64,000 nt of DNA, from the NCBI GenBank assembly GCA_905250075.1, contig CAJNOP010000227.1, positions 186,001 through 250,000 of the forward strand, read 5' to 3'. The notes beneath the pieces are model-generated. The model saw only the letters and a list, made by a program, of their open reading frames with translations. It made no database searches and had not been told where the DNA came from. The position numbers and the translations under genes are program-made. This stretch comes from Rotaria sp. Silwood1. Taxonomy: Eukaryota; Rotifera; Eurotatoria; Philodinida; Philodinidae. Of this stretch, positions 26,201 through 38,548 are shown one piece after another; the stretch's first letter is position 1, and each line of letters starts with the position of its first letter.

Positions 26201-27966
26201 ACCATAAATCATATATAATCTAAAAATCAAAATTATTCCTTTAGTGCTAAGCATTTTTCCGCATAGACGTCTTCAGTAAAGTTAGCTGCAACTTGTTCCT
26301 ACTAATACAGTATCAAAGAAACTTTCCGAGAGCATTCTTCCAAATCTAAGACATATATTTGATTAGTGTACATACTTTTCGACTGTAAATCAAGTTATCT
26401 GTAAAGTTTGGTTGTTAAAAAGAGTTGAAAGTAATCATTCTTCTCAAAGATTTTTACATTACAAATTGTCTTTTTATTATCAATCTTATTTTCTAGTACA
26501 AACAGTTAGATTTTAAATAAATTCTTGTTTTAGTTGCTGCATAAATCAATGCATTGGTTGTGAACAAACATATAGTATCCGTTTTTTTTTTCTTATTCAT
26601 GAAAAGAATATTCAAAATCAAAAATCGTTTCTGACTATAAAATTTGATATTAATAATCAGTTATTTATTGCATATATGTATAATAGTTCAAAAACGAAAG
26701 AAAGAGAAAAACAATGAAGGTACTTGAAAATATTCGATAGTAGAATAAAAGAAGATAGAAATAGAATAGATACATGATGATGTCACAAAAATGATAGGAT
26801 AAAAGAGATAAGGTCATCTAACATATTTTGCTTGTTTTGAATTAAATTATGAACGAATATTTTCCCAGTAGTATATTGTTTTATTTATATTATCATATTT
26901 TCCTTGTTAATAATGTTTCTATGAAATATTTTTAATTTTTAAACCAGAGAATTACACTTCGAATTTTTATATTTTTAGAATTACCATTGTATAGTCTATA
27001 ATCCATTTTTTAGTTTATAGTGCAAGAAATAAGTTATGTCGTTTTCGAATTCAGATCTAGAATTTCTTGACCTTCGTATACGACTTTCGACAATATAATG
27101 ATCATGAAAGGAATGGAACATTTTTAAGACTCTTTCTTACTTGAATATTAATCTATTGAATGGCGTATGACACCTTTCGTACTTCTCTCTTATAGTAAAA
27201 TTATATTATTTAATGCCACAGATAGATATTCAAAAAACAAAAGATCTCAATTTATCGTGTTAAATCTATGTTAAATAGTCTTATAAAATTTTTATTTTTT
27301 TAGTTCAAAATTCCTGAATGTCGTTTAAGCGATGATTTTCAAACATTACTTGATAATCCTGTTTATTCTGATGTTACACTTGTTTGTGGTCATAAAGAAT
27401 TTCCCGTACATAAAGCAATTCTTAGTGCTCGATCAAAAGTATTTCAAGCTATGTTTGAACATAAAATGTTAGAAAATGAACGTTCACGTGTAGAAATAGA
27501 AGATATTGATGGTGATATAATGCTTGAAATTCTTCGTTTTATATATACGGGTAAAATACAAAATATTGATAAATTAGCAGATGCACTTTTACCAGCTGCT
27601 GATAAATATTGTTTGGAAAGACTTAAAGTACAATGTGAAGAAACATTATGTACAACAATTGATAAAGATAATGTTGCCGATATACTTATACTTGCTGATC
27701 TTCATTCAGCAACACAACTTCGACAACAATCTATTGATTTTATTAATACACATCTACAAGGTATGAAGAATTTTTGAAAAAAAAAAAGAAAGTCAAATGA
27801 AAAAAAAAAAACTCTTTTTTGTTTAATTTTAGATGTTTTAGAAACTGTTGGCTTTCAAACAATGATTCGTACACATCCGCATCTATTAGCTGATGCATAT
27901 CGAGCGATGGCTTCATTACAAAATAATATTATTTGTCCACCAAGAAAAAAACAAAGAACTGTATAA
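23240..27966 (+). CDS. SPOP: speckle-type POZ protein (Cullin-3 substrate adaptor)
   Basis: Five exons: 23240-23440, 23510-23804, 23879-24030, 27304-27760 and 27833-27966. Phases agree, giving 412 aa (human SPOP 374). The protein is a nuclear substrate receptor of the Cullin-3 RING ubiquitin ligase. The MATH domain (about 62-200) is nearly identical to the animal family, with [20 protein letters not shown] and [20 protein letters not shown]. The BTB/POZ domain (about 225-335) contains [20 protein letters not shown], followed by a BACK-type segment with DVLETVGF. A basic nuclear signal PPRKKQR lies near the C-terminus. The extra length is an N-terminal Gln/Asn/Pro-rich tail (about 1-60), probably disordered. 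Introns are 69-74 nt except intron 3 (3273 nt), which contains an inverted-repeat element. The two adjacent ATG codons at 23240 leave a one-residue ambiguity about the start. Confidence 0.95.
24769..25412. mobile_element. TTAA-bounded non-autonomous element in SPOP intron 3
   Basis: The element starts TTAAGGCCTCCCCCCC (24769) and ends GGGGGGGAGGCCTTAA (25412). Inner inverted arms (about 24943-25050 and 25140-25250) pair over roughly 100 bp and share GAGCGCGTCGAGATGCAGGT. There is no open frame of note. The TTAA ends suggest a piggyBac-like target preference, but TA insertion cannot be excluded. Confidence 0.7.
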
Positions 27967-28230
27967 AGTGTTATTAGTATTAATTTATATATATAAATAT
28001 GTCTTCTTTTGCCATTCATATCAATAAAGCCGCGAGGAAAAAAAAGCATGTAAACAATTTTTTTTTCTTATCTGTAGTTGTTACGAACTGTGTTTTTTCT
28101 TTTTGTTCTTTTCTTTTCTTTTTTTGCTTTTTTTTTTGTCGATTTTCTTTTATCTTTATTTATCGTGTGATGTGTATGCGTATCACTTTTGTCTCATATA
28201 TCTTGTCTCATTGTATATGACTGTATCGAC

Positions 28231-28247
28231 TGTGTGTGTGTGTGTGT
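28231..28247. repeat. (GT)n microsatellite
   Basis: Eight uninterrupted TG dinucleotides in the 3' flank of SPOP. Confidence 0.9.
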
Positions 28248-28959
28248 AGTATGTTTCGAAATTTAAAGAGATAGTAACGAGAAAAAATAAAATACGACAT
28301 AAAATATATTTTGACTCATAATTCTTTACGGAAGCTTCAGTTACGAAATATGATAATTGAATCTTATTTGATAAAAATTTTAAAAATTCAAATTGAAGAA
28401 AATGATAAAAGAGAATATATTATTAGGCATTACTTAAGTATATCTCTGAAACTTGATCGTGGTACTAGAAGATTTTTAAAAATTCAACTAGCCATTTTTC
28501 TATGCTCTTGTTCAGTTCCGAAATTGGATATCAGATCAAACAAAGTCTTACAAGATTTTTCATACAATCTTATCAAATGATCCATTAAGATTGTACTCTC
28601 CGTATTATTCAAAGTCTTCAAACAATTCTAATTGTAAGACTGAAGCAACTATTAAATAAGATTCATAAAATACGAAATATACAATTATAGATCTTATGAT
28701 TACAAGTACAAGCTAATCAGATGAGCCGTCGCTGTTTCCAAAAATGGTTGTAACTATCGCAACACGAAACTTGATACTTGACTTTTAAAAGTTTTTGACA
28801 TCTAAGATCAGTTTTTGGAGATATTACTCTCTGCTGTCATGTCAATAAGTTCTCAATCATAGTTTTTGCTCCTTTTTCATATCAAAATTTCGGCTACGGC
28901 GGTCGACTAATGCATCGGCTTACGCTTATACTTGTGATGCCAATCTGATTACAGAACAT

Positions 28960-29075
28960 TAGATATATCTCACCATTTGTGATACACATAACATCAGACA
29001 GCATAAGTCTTATCGGATCGTAGAAGGTCACATGTTGAAATCAGTGTGAGACGTCACCTATTCATTTCACTTAAT
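28960..29075 (+). repeat. possible tRNA-derived SINE remnant
   Basis: GAAGGTCACATGTTGAAATC resembles a tRNA variable loop and T arm (B-box-like), preceded by CAGACAGCATAAGTCTTAT, which is anticodon-arm-like. It is degenerate and has no clean A box. Confidence 0.2.
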
Positions 29076-29870
29076 TTATTATAAAATCTCAAAGTTTTAT
29101 ACCTAAGACATAGTTCCTTTATTATGATAGTCACGATATATTTATCTCATTGCGCTCAAATGTATTGATGCATCAAGAGAAGAAAAGTTTACAGAGTAAG
29201 AACACATCAATTTAGACATATATTTGTAATATTATACACCAATAAAGAAACTCAAAAGCAATTATATTATAAAAGAGTAACACTAAAACAAGATACAATT
29301 ATATGATCGAACATGAAGACGAATGAATATCTATGAATAGTAGCATAGTGTAGACACTAAAAATATAGTTGAAACACTAGAGATGTCAAGATGTAGTGTT
29401 CAGGATATAGTTTGAAGGGTATCAATATAAATATATATAGATTTAAGGATAAGTATCAGCATATAAATCTCAGGGATTCAATTATATAAATGAAAACATA
29501 TGAATATGGTTGTAAGATGTTGAATTATGTGTGACTAATAATATGAAACGAAATTCATCGACATGTTTAGGTTTTTCTGTATTTTTTCTCTCATAATGTC
29601 TTATCACTATCGCTGTACTAGCATCATCCAGAATTCGTACAAATGATCTGTGATTCAACAAAATGTGTAGAAAGAATCGAATAGATGTAAAGAAAATGTT
29701 GACAAATAAAATTTACAACAATAGCATGATATGTATCGGAATAAATCAATTTTTTTTTGTTCGGAAAACTTAGCATGAATTTGGTCGAAAAACCATGGAT
29801 TGTTTCTCACTCTGAAAAGAGAGTAAAATAAAAGTACCATGCGAGTAAATAACTACTCCGATATCGTTTT

Positions 29871-29930
29871 ATGGGTGTAGATGTGAGCATACATAATGAA
29901 AACATGAACTAGCACACCCACATCCACTCG
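29871..29930. repeat. TGTGGG-like telomere-motif hairpin
   Basis: ATGGGTGTAGATGTGAGC faces GCACACCCACATCCAC about 25 nt later, forming a hairpin of variant telomere units. Confidence 0.45.
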
Positions 29931-30703
29931 TTTATCCTTGGTGAGTACTGCTGTTATTCTTTCTTCTTGTTCTTTGATATAATAAACTCGAACATCATGT
30001 TAAATAAAATAAAACTTATATTCATTTATTAAGGTAACACTGTCACTTCTTTTGGTATGCCCTAAGTAAAATTACAAGTATTGACTTTTTTCTTTGTATG
30101 AAAATCTCATGTGAATTTCTACAATATTTGCTTCAATTTCAGTTGTACAGATCTACTGGCGTTATTCTGTTTGGGCAAAAAAAAACTTCATATGTCACTT
30201 CTGAATATTCGATGATAGTGGTTGCGTCGAACTCCTTGTTTCATGCTGGAAGACAAGTATTTTTTCTACTTTCAATGTGAAATGGCAAACGAAATATAAT
30301 GACACATAGATTTTTTTTCTTTGGCAACACTCTTGATTATAGATTACAGCCTTCAATGGTCGAAAAAATATTAACATAATAATGCATTTTTGTATCTACG
30401 TTATTCATTCTTTCTCATTGGGGTTACAAAACGTGCATCGCATGATTATTTCATATATAAACATCTTATAATAGAGAAATAGTATTCAAAGTTCCTTCGT
30501 AGACATGATGCAAATGCCAATACATTGATCTAGTGTCGCTTGATGCACACTAACCTAGTGGCTAATGAAAAGATTAAAATTTCTTCAGATACCAGTTTCA
30601 GCTTCAGCAAATTATTACTACCTGATTGGCCATTTATTTGCATTTGTCATATTTGTCACTGTATGCAACCTTACGAGCAACTTCTGTAGTTTATTTTCAT
30701 CGC

Positions 30704-30803
30704 NNNNNNNNNNNNNNNNNNNNNNNNNNNNNNNNNNNNNNNNNNNNNNNNNNNNNNNNNNNNNNNNNNNNNNNNNNNNNNNNNNNNNNNNNNNNNNNNN
30801 NNN
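30704..30803. other. assembly gap (100 N)
   Basis: Exactly 100 undetermined bases, the usual placeholder for a gap of unknown length. Another telomere-like tract (GGGTGTGGGTGT, 30838-30849) lies just to its right, so a repetitive hairpin may have broken the assembly. Confidence 0.98.
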
Positions 30804-31198
30804 CAAGCTATTGTCAGTATAGTCTTCATTTCGATTGGGTGTGGGTGTTGGAAATAATGCGATAGTTGCAGATACAGGATCTGTAGTAGTTTCTCTTGAA
30901 CATTTATATGAAAACCTTTTTAAATCTCATTAGATGCCAGAATATATGTTTTTTCCGGTTTTAAATATTTTTTCAGACATATATGTTGAAATGAAAATTG
31001 TGTGAAATAATCTCATTCTAATAATGAAAAGCATTTGGGTTTAATGATAGGATATTTTGTTCCACATATTACAAGAGAAATAGTTAATATAACATTTGAG
31101 GAAAACAATATCACGATTGTAGACCAATGTTCAAGTTGTAGAAAAGCTTGAAAGTCATGATAAAACTGAAAACGTTTTCCTTCGTCTCTTTAAGATCT

Positions 31199-31256
31199 AG
31201 GGTGTGGGTGTAGGTGTGCTTGAAGCGACGAATAGCACTCACACCCACACTCTTAC
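31199..31256. repeat. TGTGGG-like telomere-motif hairpin
   Basis: AGGGTGTGGGTGTAGGTGTG on the left faces CACTCACACCCACACTC on the right, with a spacer of about 17 nt. It is the most regular of the set: two to three G-strand units folding back on two C-strand units. Confidence 0.55.
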
Positions 31257-31932
31257 TGACACTGCCAGTTAGTCTGGGCCACCTATTTTATATATATTTA
31301 ACGGGTTGTGTCGATTGCAAACGATGTATGTAACAAAAAAAATTCTCTCGGGTGACGATTCTTAGAAAAGATAAGTACGCCGATATCCATACTTCAAGCT
31401 TTCACCCCCACGTACGTCTATGGTTGAAATTAAACAGCATACTCAAATCTCTATGACAATAATCGAAAGAATCCAATTATTTTTCATTTAACTCATTCCG
31501 TCAATTCATTGAATAGAACGATCATTTCTTTCGAAGTTTTCAAGCCTTGGTAAGTTACTAATAAGGAATTTTGAAGAATTAACTTCGATTGACATTTAGC
31601 ATTTAGAGATTTACGAGTCTAAAGTAACAGCTTATCATAATATTAATAATTTCGAGAAGAAATATCAAAAAACCTTTCAGCGTTTGAATATGTGTTTTGC
31701 GACAATGAAACTTAAAATAACATCTGATTTATTAGACATTATATTTTGAGTTTCGTGTGATTGAAATACATCACAATTGAGCCTTGTCTTACTTATTTTC
31801 ACATGCCAATAAAATAAACAGTTTGAAATGTTCGATCATTAAGACTATCCATCATTTCAGTTACTCTAGAAACACATTATGTAAATACTCCGAATGAATG
31901 TTCTTTGTAAGAGACTTTTCATAATATTCGAA

Positions 31933-32316
31933 TTATTTTTTATTAATTTGTGAAATATTTGCATTATTTGATAGATCTTTATCAATCCAAACCTCAAAAC
32001 GAATATCTTTTCTTAGTTTTTCATGATCATGATCACTAATTACTGCAAAGTCGCCAATAATGACGAGAATCTTTCTAATTTTCAATAATCGCAAATGATT
32101 TAGGCTATTCGAATCAAACAAAAAGATTGAGTTCTTTTTTTCAGATATGTACTCCGTGTCTAACTTAGATATGAAATTCTTCACCGTTTACATTCTCAAC
32201 AAATAAATATCATAAGCAAGTTCATTATCATCAAACCATACAACATAGACAGGTAAATATTCTTGTGACAATAAAATCTTTTGTTGAATTGTGAGATTTT
32301 GAAAGGTAAGGTTCAT
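31933..32316 (-). pseudogene. single-exon gene broken by one in-frame stop; ADP-ribosyltransferase-family N-terminus suspected
   Basis: From ATG 32316 to the terminal stop at 31933 there are 128 codons with a single premature TAA at 32188-32190. The part before the stop includes LPVYVVWFDDNELAYDIYLL; the part after includes IRKILVIIGDFAVISDHDHE. This order, a VWFDD strand followed by a short helix and a hydrophobic strand, resembles the receiver-like N-terminal region often found in bdelloid NAD(P)-arginine ADP-ribosyltransferase family proteins. That match is from memory and uncertain. No catalytic transferase domain follows, so the copy is truncated as well as interrupted. Stop read-through or an unannotated intron is less likely. 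Confidence 0.4.
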
Positions 32317-34589
32317 TTGTTAGCGCTTGTAATGATATTTCAGTTGTGTGAATTGATTGAAATTTTACTTGTGTTTTTCAAATTTTTCTTTTTTTTTTAG
32401 TACATGCTTCATTCGATTCATTTGATCTTCAAATTTCTCAAAGAGAAAATTTATTCGTAGGACTATTTGAATATTACTGTTCAATCGTTTTTTTAAGTGA
32501 TTGTAACGTTTATTATGTAGGTTGTGAAGACATTCAACTTCAGTATTTTAAATATTTTATAGCACTAGAAAAGAAAAAATTCATTAAATTAGGGTGTGGG
32601 TGTTATAGAGATGAAAACTCACACGCACACCCATTCTAAATAACATGGATCTTACACAATCATAAAAAAGATCAGATGCGTTGGTTTAGGAAAAATCAAC
32701 TTTTTGTTATAATGATAACAGAAACATATCAATCAAGGTACACATATACTGATAAAAGTATTTAACGATTGATTTGGATTGATTTAAAGATAAATACATG
32801 ATGCCTATCAGGTTTATATAGCTAATAACTAGATATAGAAGCAGAATAGTATTACAATTGAGAAATGGAAAAGCAATGTTTAAATAAAGTATAGTGGGTA
32901 TCTTAAAACAGAAGGATGATGGAAGTAAAGCAATATGATCAAGGTTTAGGTGTACGATATAAATTCAATAAACTGAGTTAATAATTGAAATTCATTGTAA
33001 ATAGCAGAGTTCTGAGCTGTGATCAGTTTGTATGAGAGAGTGTAGAGATATTATCGAAGCGAAGGATATGATTTTCTCTGATTATCTTAACCATTTACAA
33101 AAAACCTACACACATGTAGGAATTCGTTTTTAGTGCTTTCATGTTCTATGAAATAATTATAGGCTTCATTTTTTCCGTGATTGTACCTTCTTAGTTTGAG
33201 AAAGGAACCACTTAATGAGAATGCAGTTGTTTTTTAACTTTGAACGCATGAAATTTAACATATATCATTCTCTTCTCATTTATCCATACTATAGTATAAA
33301 ACAAACTAAAACCAATACATTCAGCTGAGTATGAAAGGAGAAGTAGCGAATGATATGTTCTCAGCATTCAAGAAAAAACAGAGTTGTTGATCAACACATC
33401 CGTTGCAGTAATCAAAAATTATTCAAAGAAGCAAATGAAAATTGTATAGACAATCCGAAGAGATGTAACGTTGTTCAATTATCTATTCATGACTTTTATT
33501 GATATTGTACGGAAATCAGCGTTTCTAACATGATCACAACCTCAAATACAATAGTAATATTGATACAAAATTTATCAATAATAATAAACTTCAAATAATA
33601 GATTGAATAGCTTAGCATTCTGAATCAGAATCAAAACGAAAAACTTTAGTCAGGTGTAGAACATGAAGTTGAAAGCAGAAAATATAAAAGTCTTCAGAAT
33701 ATGATTACACTTATAGATGATGTAGAGACAGCGATGGATTAGGATCAGTTCAACACACTCTCAACTAAAATACTGAATCAATCACTATAAACAAATTTAT
33801 TAGATCTTTTAAGACCAAGCAAAAATATAAAATGTAAGAACGAGTGCATGTATGTAGAGTTAATCTAGCTCTCTTGTTTAGTGAAATATGAAAATATAGC
33901 TTTACAAAAATGCAATTCACAACAGAAGGACACTTTATTATGTTCCGAGTACATAAACCATCAATCTTCACTCCGAAGACAACATGTTATAATTAGAAAA
34001 ACACCAGTTTACGACTATAAAGTTCATTTTTCTTTTTATTTTGGTATAATCTTCTATCAGTGAAGTTCAATACGAATATTTTATTCTCGATTAAACCTGA
34101 TTTTAAATGATGAATGCTTCGGAAATCATGCTTCACATTATACAAATAGTTCTATGAAAAATTAATGTTTTACAATAAAAAAAAAAAGAAAAAAAAAATG
34201 ACTTTTCTGTATTTTTCAAGTACATTTGTCTAACATTAATACTAAGTCTAAATAAATAGGACGAGACAATCTAATATGTTTGACATGAAAAGTAATTGAA
34301 GATGGAATTGAAAGGTAAATTCATAATTTTACTTTGATTGACCATACGTTCAAAGCTCTTCAATTTCTTAGTAAAGAAATTGCAATTAATGTTTGAGCCA
34401 TAATTACTGATGATAATTGGATTGTATTACAAGAAATCTCAAGCTTTTTCTTCATCTTTATGCAATCGCAAATAAGAATCAATTCTATTGTCTTTGACAA
34501 TTTAATCATGAATGACTCAATAATAAAAACAAAACTATCTATTAATTCGATGATACAGAATTGTTGGCTAATTCAAAAAGCATCTTGAT
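32317..34589. other. gene-free stretch
   Basis: About 2.3 kb, AT-rich. It contains the telomere-motif hairpin at 32591-32634. No gene is supported. Confidence 0.4.
32591..32634. repeat. TGTGGG-like telomere-motif hairpin
   Basis: AGGGTGTGGGTGT faces ACACGCACACCCATTCT across about 14 nt. Confidence 0.5.
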
Positions 34590-36800
34590 ATAATTAGCAC
34601 AACTTTTACGAGTGTGGCAAAAAAAACAACCAGGTCAGCTTTTTTTCGAAAATCTTTTATATTTATTATTGTTTTGGAATGATTTTATTGCCAAGAGATG
34701 CATCATGAAATTCTCTACAAAACCATGGGAATGCATTGATTTGAAAAGATAAAATCAAAAAACAAGAACGAGAGTCGATAAGGACATTTCTCTCTCTTAA
34801 AAATATGTTCAAAAAAAAGTATATTGCGATGACGAGTCAACCATACATTTTAACAAGGGCGTATTATTCACCCCGGTTTGACATTAGGATTTGTTGCATT
34901 TTTACTGCTTTTCCTCCGCCTACATTCTACCTGAAATTTTTTTGTCTTCGTTTTGAATAAAACATATGACCAAATACAAAATCGACTCAGCTCATTACAA
35001 ATATTATCTTAGTTTTTTTTTTTTCTTAACCATTTCGATGAATGGCGAGAACAATTTTCCAAGAAATGACGCACGCTATCCGTTATTTTTGATTGGGTAT
35101 CGACCTTGTATAATGTTGTATAAACACTTGAAAAGAAAATTCAATAGAACATTCAAATATTCTTGATGAAATAATGCAGAAATGAAGATATTTCAATATG
35201 TTAAACAGATTATAAGATTGAACTACAAGCGAAACCTCTAGTCGATTGATATGTGCGACTTCTTTTTGAGTTATTTCGCTTTACCATTTCACCTGATTAT
35301 CTTCTACAAGTGATACAAGTAGATTCATTTTTTCATGCTCTATGGAAAAATGACCTTGAAGAAAGAAAGAAAATGTTCTTCTGGAGTAAAAGAACGATTT
35401 AGTAGTGAAAGGTGATGTTTCTTAGATTACCGTTTCATAGTACTCACATACTGTGTGTTGTCTTATATGTTTAATTACCATACTTAATTTTTTCTAGATA
35501 AAGGACACTTGATGATCTTTTTCAAATATTTGTTCAATATTATAGATCTTATACAGATTGATAACAAAACATCAGAAGTTCTTTTACTCTGACAAGTGAT
35601 AATGTTGAAAAAAACAGTAAAGGTGATTAGGTCATTTTCATCATCACAGTTTCGTTTATCAGAGAAGAATCTATATTACAATATTAGGTCAATCATGAAT
35701 TGTATCTTAGATTTATTTATCGTTAAAATTCGTCATAACTGCACGCTCCTCCAGTCGTCGGAAACCTGAAAAAGTATCTTCTTTGATTTTGAATCAAACA
35801 CATGTCATCATATAGAGCTCGTAAATTTGACTATGAATATCTACTCTGCTTTTACCTAAACCATACTAACAAGTGATGAGATGAAATATGAAACATTTTA
35901 ATCATAGGAACTGTTTCTATTTGTTTCTTAAGTGATTACCGTTCCAATACGGTGCTGTACTAATTGCATCAGATCAACATATAGAACATGGGACAACGTG
36001 CAAGAATTGTAAAGAAATTGTCTATAAAATATGACCTTTTACTACTAAATTGTAATATTATTTCGAAAGAACGCATTTTTTTGCCTTCTTCAAGGACATT
36101 TTTGAATAGAGTAGAAAAAAACTGAATTTGTCTATATTGATTGTTAGATGGTAACTAGGTGACATGCTAAAGTCTATAATTTCAAAAGGAATCACACACA
36201 TCAATTGACTAAGGTTTTCGCTCGTAATCCAATTTTATGAGTTGTTTTACAAATTGAAATTTGCTTTCAAACGTCTGGAACACAATACAAAATCAATAGC
36301 CTCTCGAAAACAAAAAACAGCATGCTTCATTTTTTTTAAAAATTTGTTTTCTTCATGTATCTAAATGATTAAGAAAAAAAATAATAACACGATATTCGTA
36401 ATCATCGCCGTCAACTATATTTTGTGTCATGTGTTTGATTAAAAACGAAAAGAAAAAAATTCAACTACGATGTACGAAGAGTACAAGTGCAAAAAATATC
36501 TTAATTTCTAACTAAGGTGAATAAATACGCCCTTGTTTTAGTGCATGATCGACTCGTTACTGCAATGTACTTTTTTTTCAAATAAATTTTGGAGAGAAAA
36601 ATGTCCTTATTGATTCCTGTTGTTTTTTTCTGAATTTTATCATTTGAACTCATGTTTTCTTATGGTGTTATAGAAGATGTGATGTTGCATATTTTGGAAA
36701 CAAATTTAGTCTAAAACAATATTTATCTAATTTAGCTGTTGATCTGAAGAATACTTACTCCTCTCTTTTAGTTCTGCTCGAGAATACAATCGTTCAGATT
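34590..36800. repeat. 2.2-kb imperfect palindrome
   Basis: Two inverted copies of a sequence of roughly 0.9-1.1 kb meet near 35,698. Several separated blocks pair in mirrored order. AACAAGGGCGTATTATTCACC (about 34852) pairs with GGTGAATAAATACGCCCTTG (about 36518). AAGGACATTTCTCTC (about 34779) pairs with GAGAGAAAAATGTCCTT (about 36592). GACCTTGAAGAAAGAAAGAA (about 35350) pairs with TTGCCTTCTTCAAGGACATT (about 36081). ACAAGCGAAACC pairs with GGTTTTCGCTCGT. The arms look about 70-80% identical by eye with small indels. No long reading frame survives in either arm. The age and divergence of the arms argue against a simple assembly artefact. Confidence 0.7.
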
Positions 36801-37393
36801 TAAAATTTTCAAAACTAGATCTTTAAGAATTTTTGATGGAAACTTCAAAAACCATCGGATCTACTTACGATCCGGTTCCAAAATTTTCAGATTCGAACTT
36901 CGTCCATAAATAGACTTGATATTTTTTGAAAATCTCTTCAAGCCCAACTTTTTTAAAAAAAATTTTTCATCAAATATGCATCCATGATCGACGACAATCT
37001 AGCTGTAGTAAAAAATTTGAGCTCGACTGTTTTACAATTGGTTCAAAAGAGGGCGGTAATCCTTAACAAATCTGACTATGAAAAGATTTCAAATAGATAA
37101 AAGCGTTTTTATTTCACAGCGTATCTAATATCATACAAAAAAATACAACAAGTTCGAGAACAAACGAATACTAATACTTTGTGTTAGGATAGGTTTTTTT
37201 TTTGGGCCTATATTTTCCAAAATATACAACAAAATCCGATCACAATACACAGACAAACATATATAACATGAAGAAGAAAACAAAAAACAAAGAAGAACAA
37301 AGCATTGTGTTATTGGGCGAATAAACACTGAGAAAAACAAAACAGAGTTTGTATTAACAAACAGTAAACAAAACAATAGTATTTTATATAGTT
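36801..37393. other. intergenic
   Basis: About 590 bp between the palindrome and the 3' end of the HP1 gene; nothing recognisable. Confidence 0.4.
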
Positions 37394-38165
37394 TTAAACT
37401 TTTTTATTCGTATTATTTGATGCATTCGTTGAATTCCATGTTAAACGATCTTCATAAAATTTAATAACAAGTTGTGCTGATTGTTTATTCACAATACGTG
37501 ATGGAACTAGTTCTGGTTTAGCAATACCTTTCCATTTAACTCTTTAAATAAATAAATAAATAAATAAATAATTGAATTTCCAAATCAAAATACTTACAGA
37601 AACATTAATTCTCCATCATAAATATCTGTTGCACCCATTAACATTTCGGGTATTAAACCACGATGATAACCTGTTTGTTCTAATTCAATACGTGGCCGTT
37701 TTGTTGGTGAAGTATTATTATTAACTTCATTAGTATTACTAGTACTTGAATGAGCTCGTTTACCATTTGATGTTGATGTTTGTTGTTTTTCTTTTTGTTC
37801 AGCCATAAAAGCAGCAATTAAATCTGGACATTCAAGATTTTCAGCAGGTTCCTATAGAAGAAAAAGATATTGAATTAAAAGGCTTTTATAATCTTCTTAT
37901 TTTCGTACCCATGTATTTTCACTATCAGGAAAACCTTTCCATTTAAGTAAATCTTTAAAAAAAAAAAGAAAATTTCTTCTTCATAATGAAAATAAAATTA
38001 TGACCTACATTGAACTTTTCCTTTTTTTGTTGTACGCATTTTAAGAATTTTTTCAACAACAAATTCTTCTTCATCAAGATTTGAATCAGAATTTGAATCA
38101 GATTCATTCGTGGCTTGTTTTTCAGATGTTTTGTCATCTTTTTCATCACTAACACGTCGACCCAT
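37394..38165 (-). CDS. heterochromatin protein 1 (chromobox) homolog
   Basis: Four exons: 38009-38165, 37909-37952, 37598-37851 and 37394-37541. Phases agree, giving 200 aa, the usual HP1 length. The protein binds methylated H3K9 and compacts heterochromatin. The chromodomain spans about 34-86 ([29 protein letters not shown]). The aromatic-cage positions are F35, W57 and F60; the first is Phe where many family members have Tyr. The hinge (about 87-128) is Ser/Thr/Asn-rich with basic nuclear-signal patches KRAHSS and TKRPR. The chromoshadow dimerisation domain spans about 131-188 (RGLIPEMLMGATD, GELMFLVKWKG, FYEDRLTWN). The last intron contains an (AATA)n microsatellite at about 37545-37571. 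Which HP1 paralogue it equals (CBX1/3/5 class) cannot be said. Confidence 0.93.
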
Positions 38166-38548
38166 ATTTTTTTTGTCTTATTTATATAAACAATGATGAC
38201 AATCTACAATAATATAAAAAAAAAAGAAACCATTTGTACATGTCAATAGATTAGATTGCATGAAGGTTTTTTAGACATAATAATGATTGATAATTTTTGT
38301 ATATTTCTATCAGATCGATCGACAACAAAGATATACCTTTCTTTATGTGATAAAGCACTATAACATGGACACAAATGACGATCTGATATAAAAAGGACAA
38401 ACAAAGTGTTGCTTAATCATTGGTATACATTGATAACCAATAATGATATAAAAAAAGGGTATTTTGAATCTAGCGACATCCGTTATTTATTCTAGTAGGT
38501 CTTTGTATGAAAAAACAAAACAAAAAAAAACACAAATGAAAGAATCGA

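Larger units (their letters stand above)
27967..31932. other. gene-poor region after SPOP
   Basis: About 4 kb with no supported gene. It contains the SPOP 3' UTR, a (GT)n microsatellite (28231-28247), a possible SINE remnant (about 28960-29075), telomere-motif hairpins and a 100-N gap. Confidence 0.45.

Noticed and set aside
30565-30865. Frames spanning the N gap
   Set aside because: Open only because the undetermined bases carry no stops.
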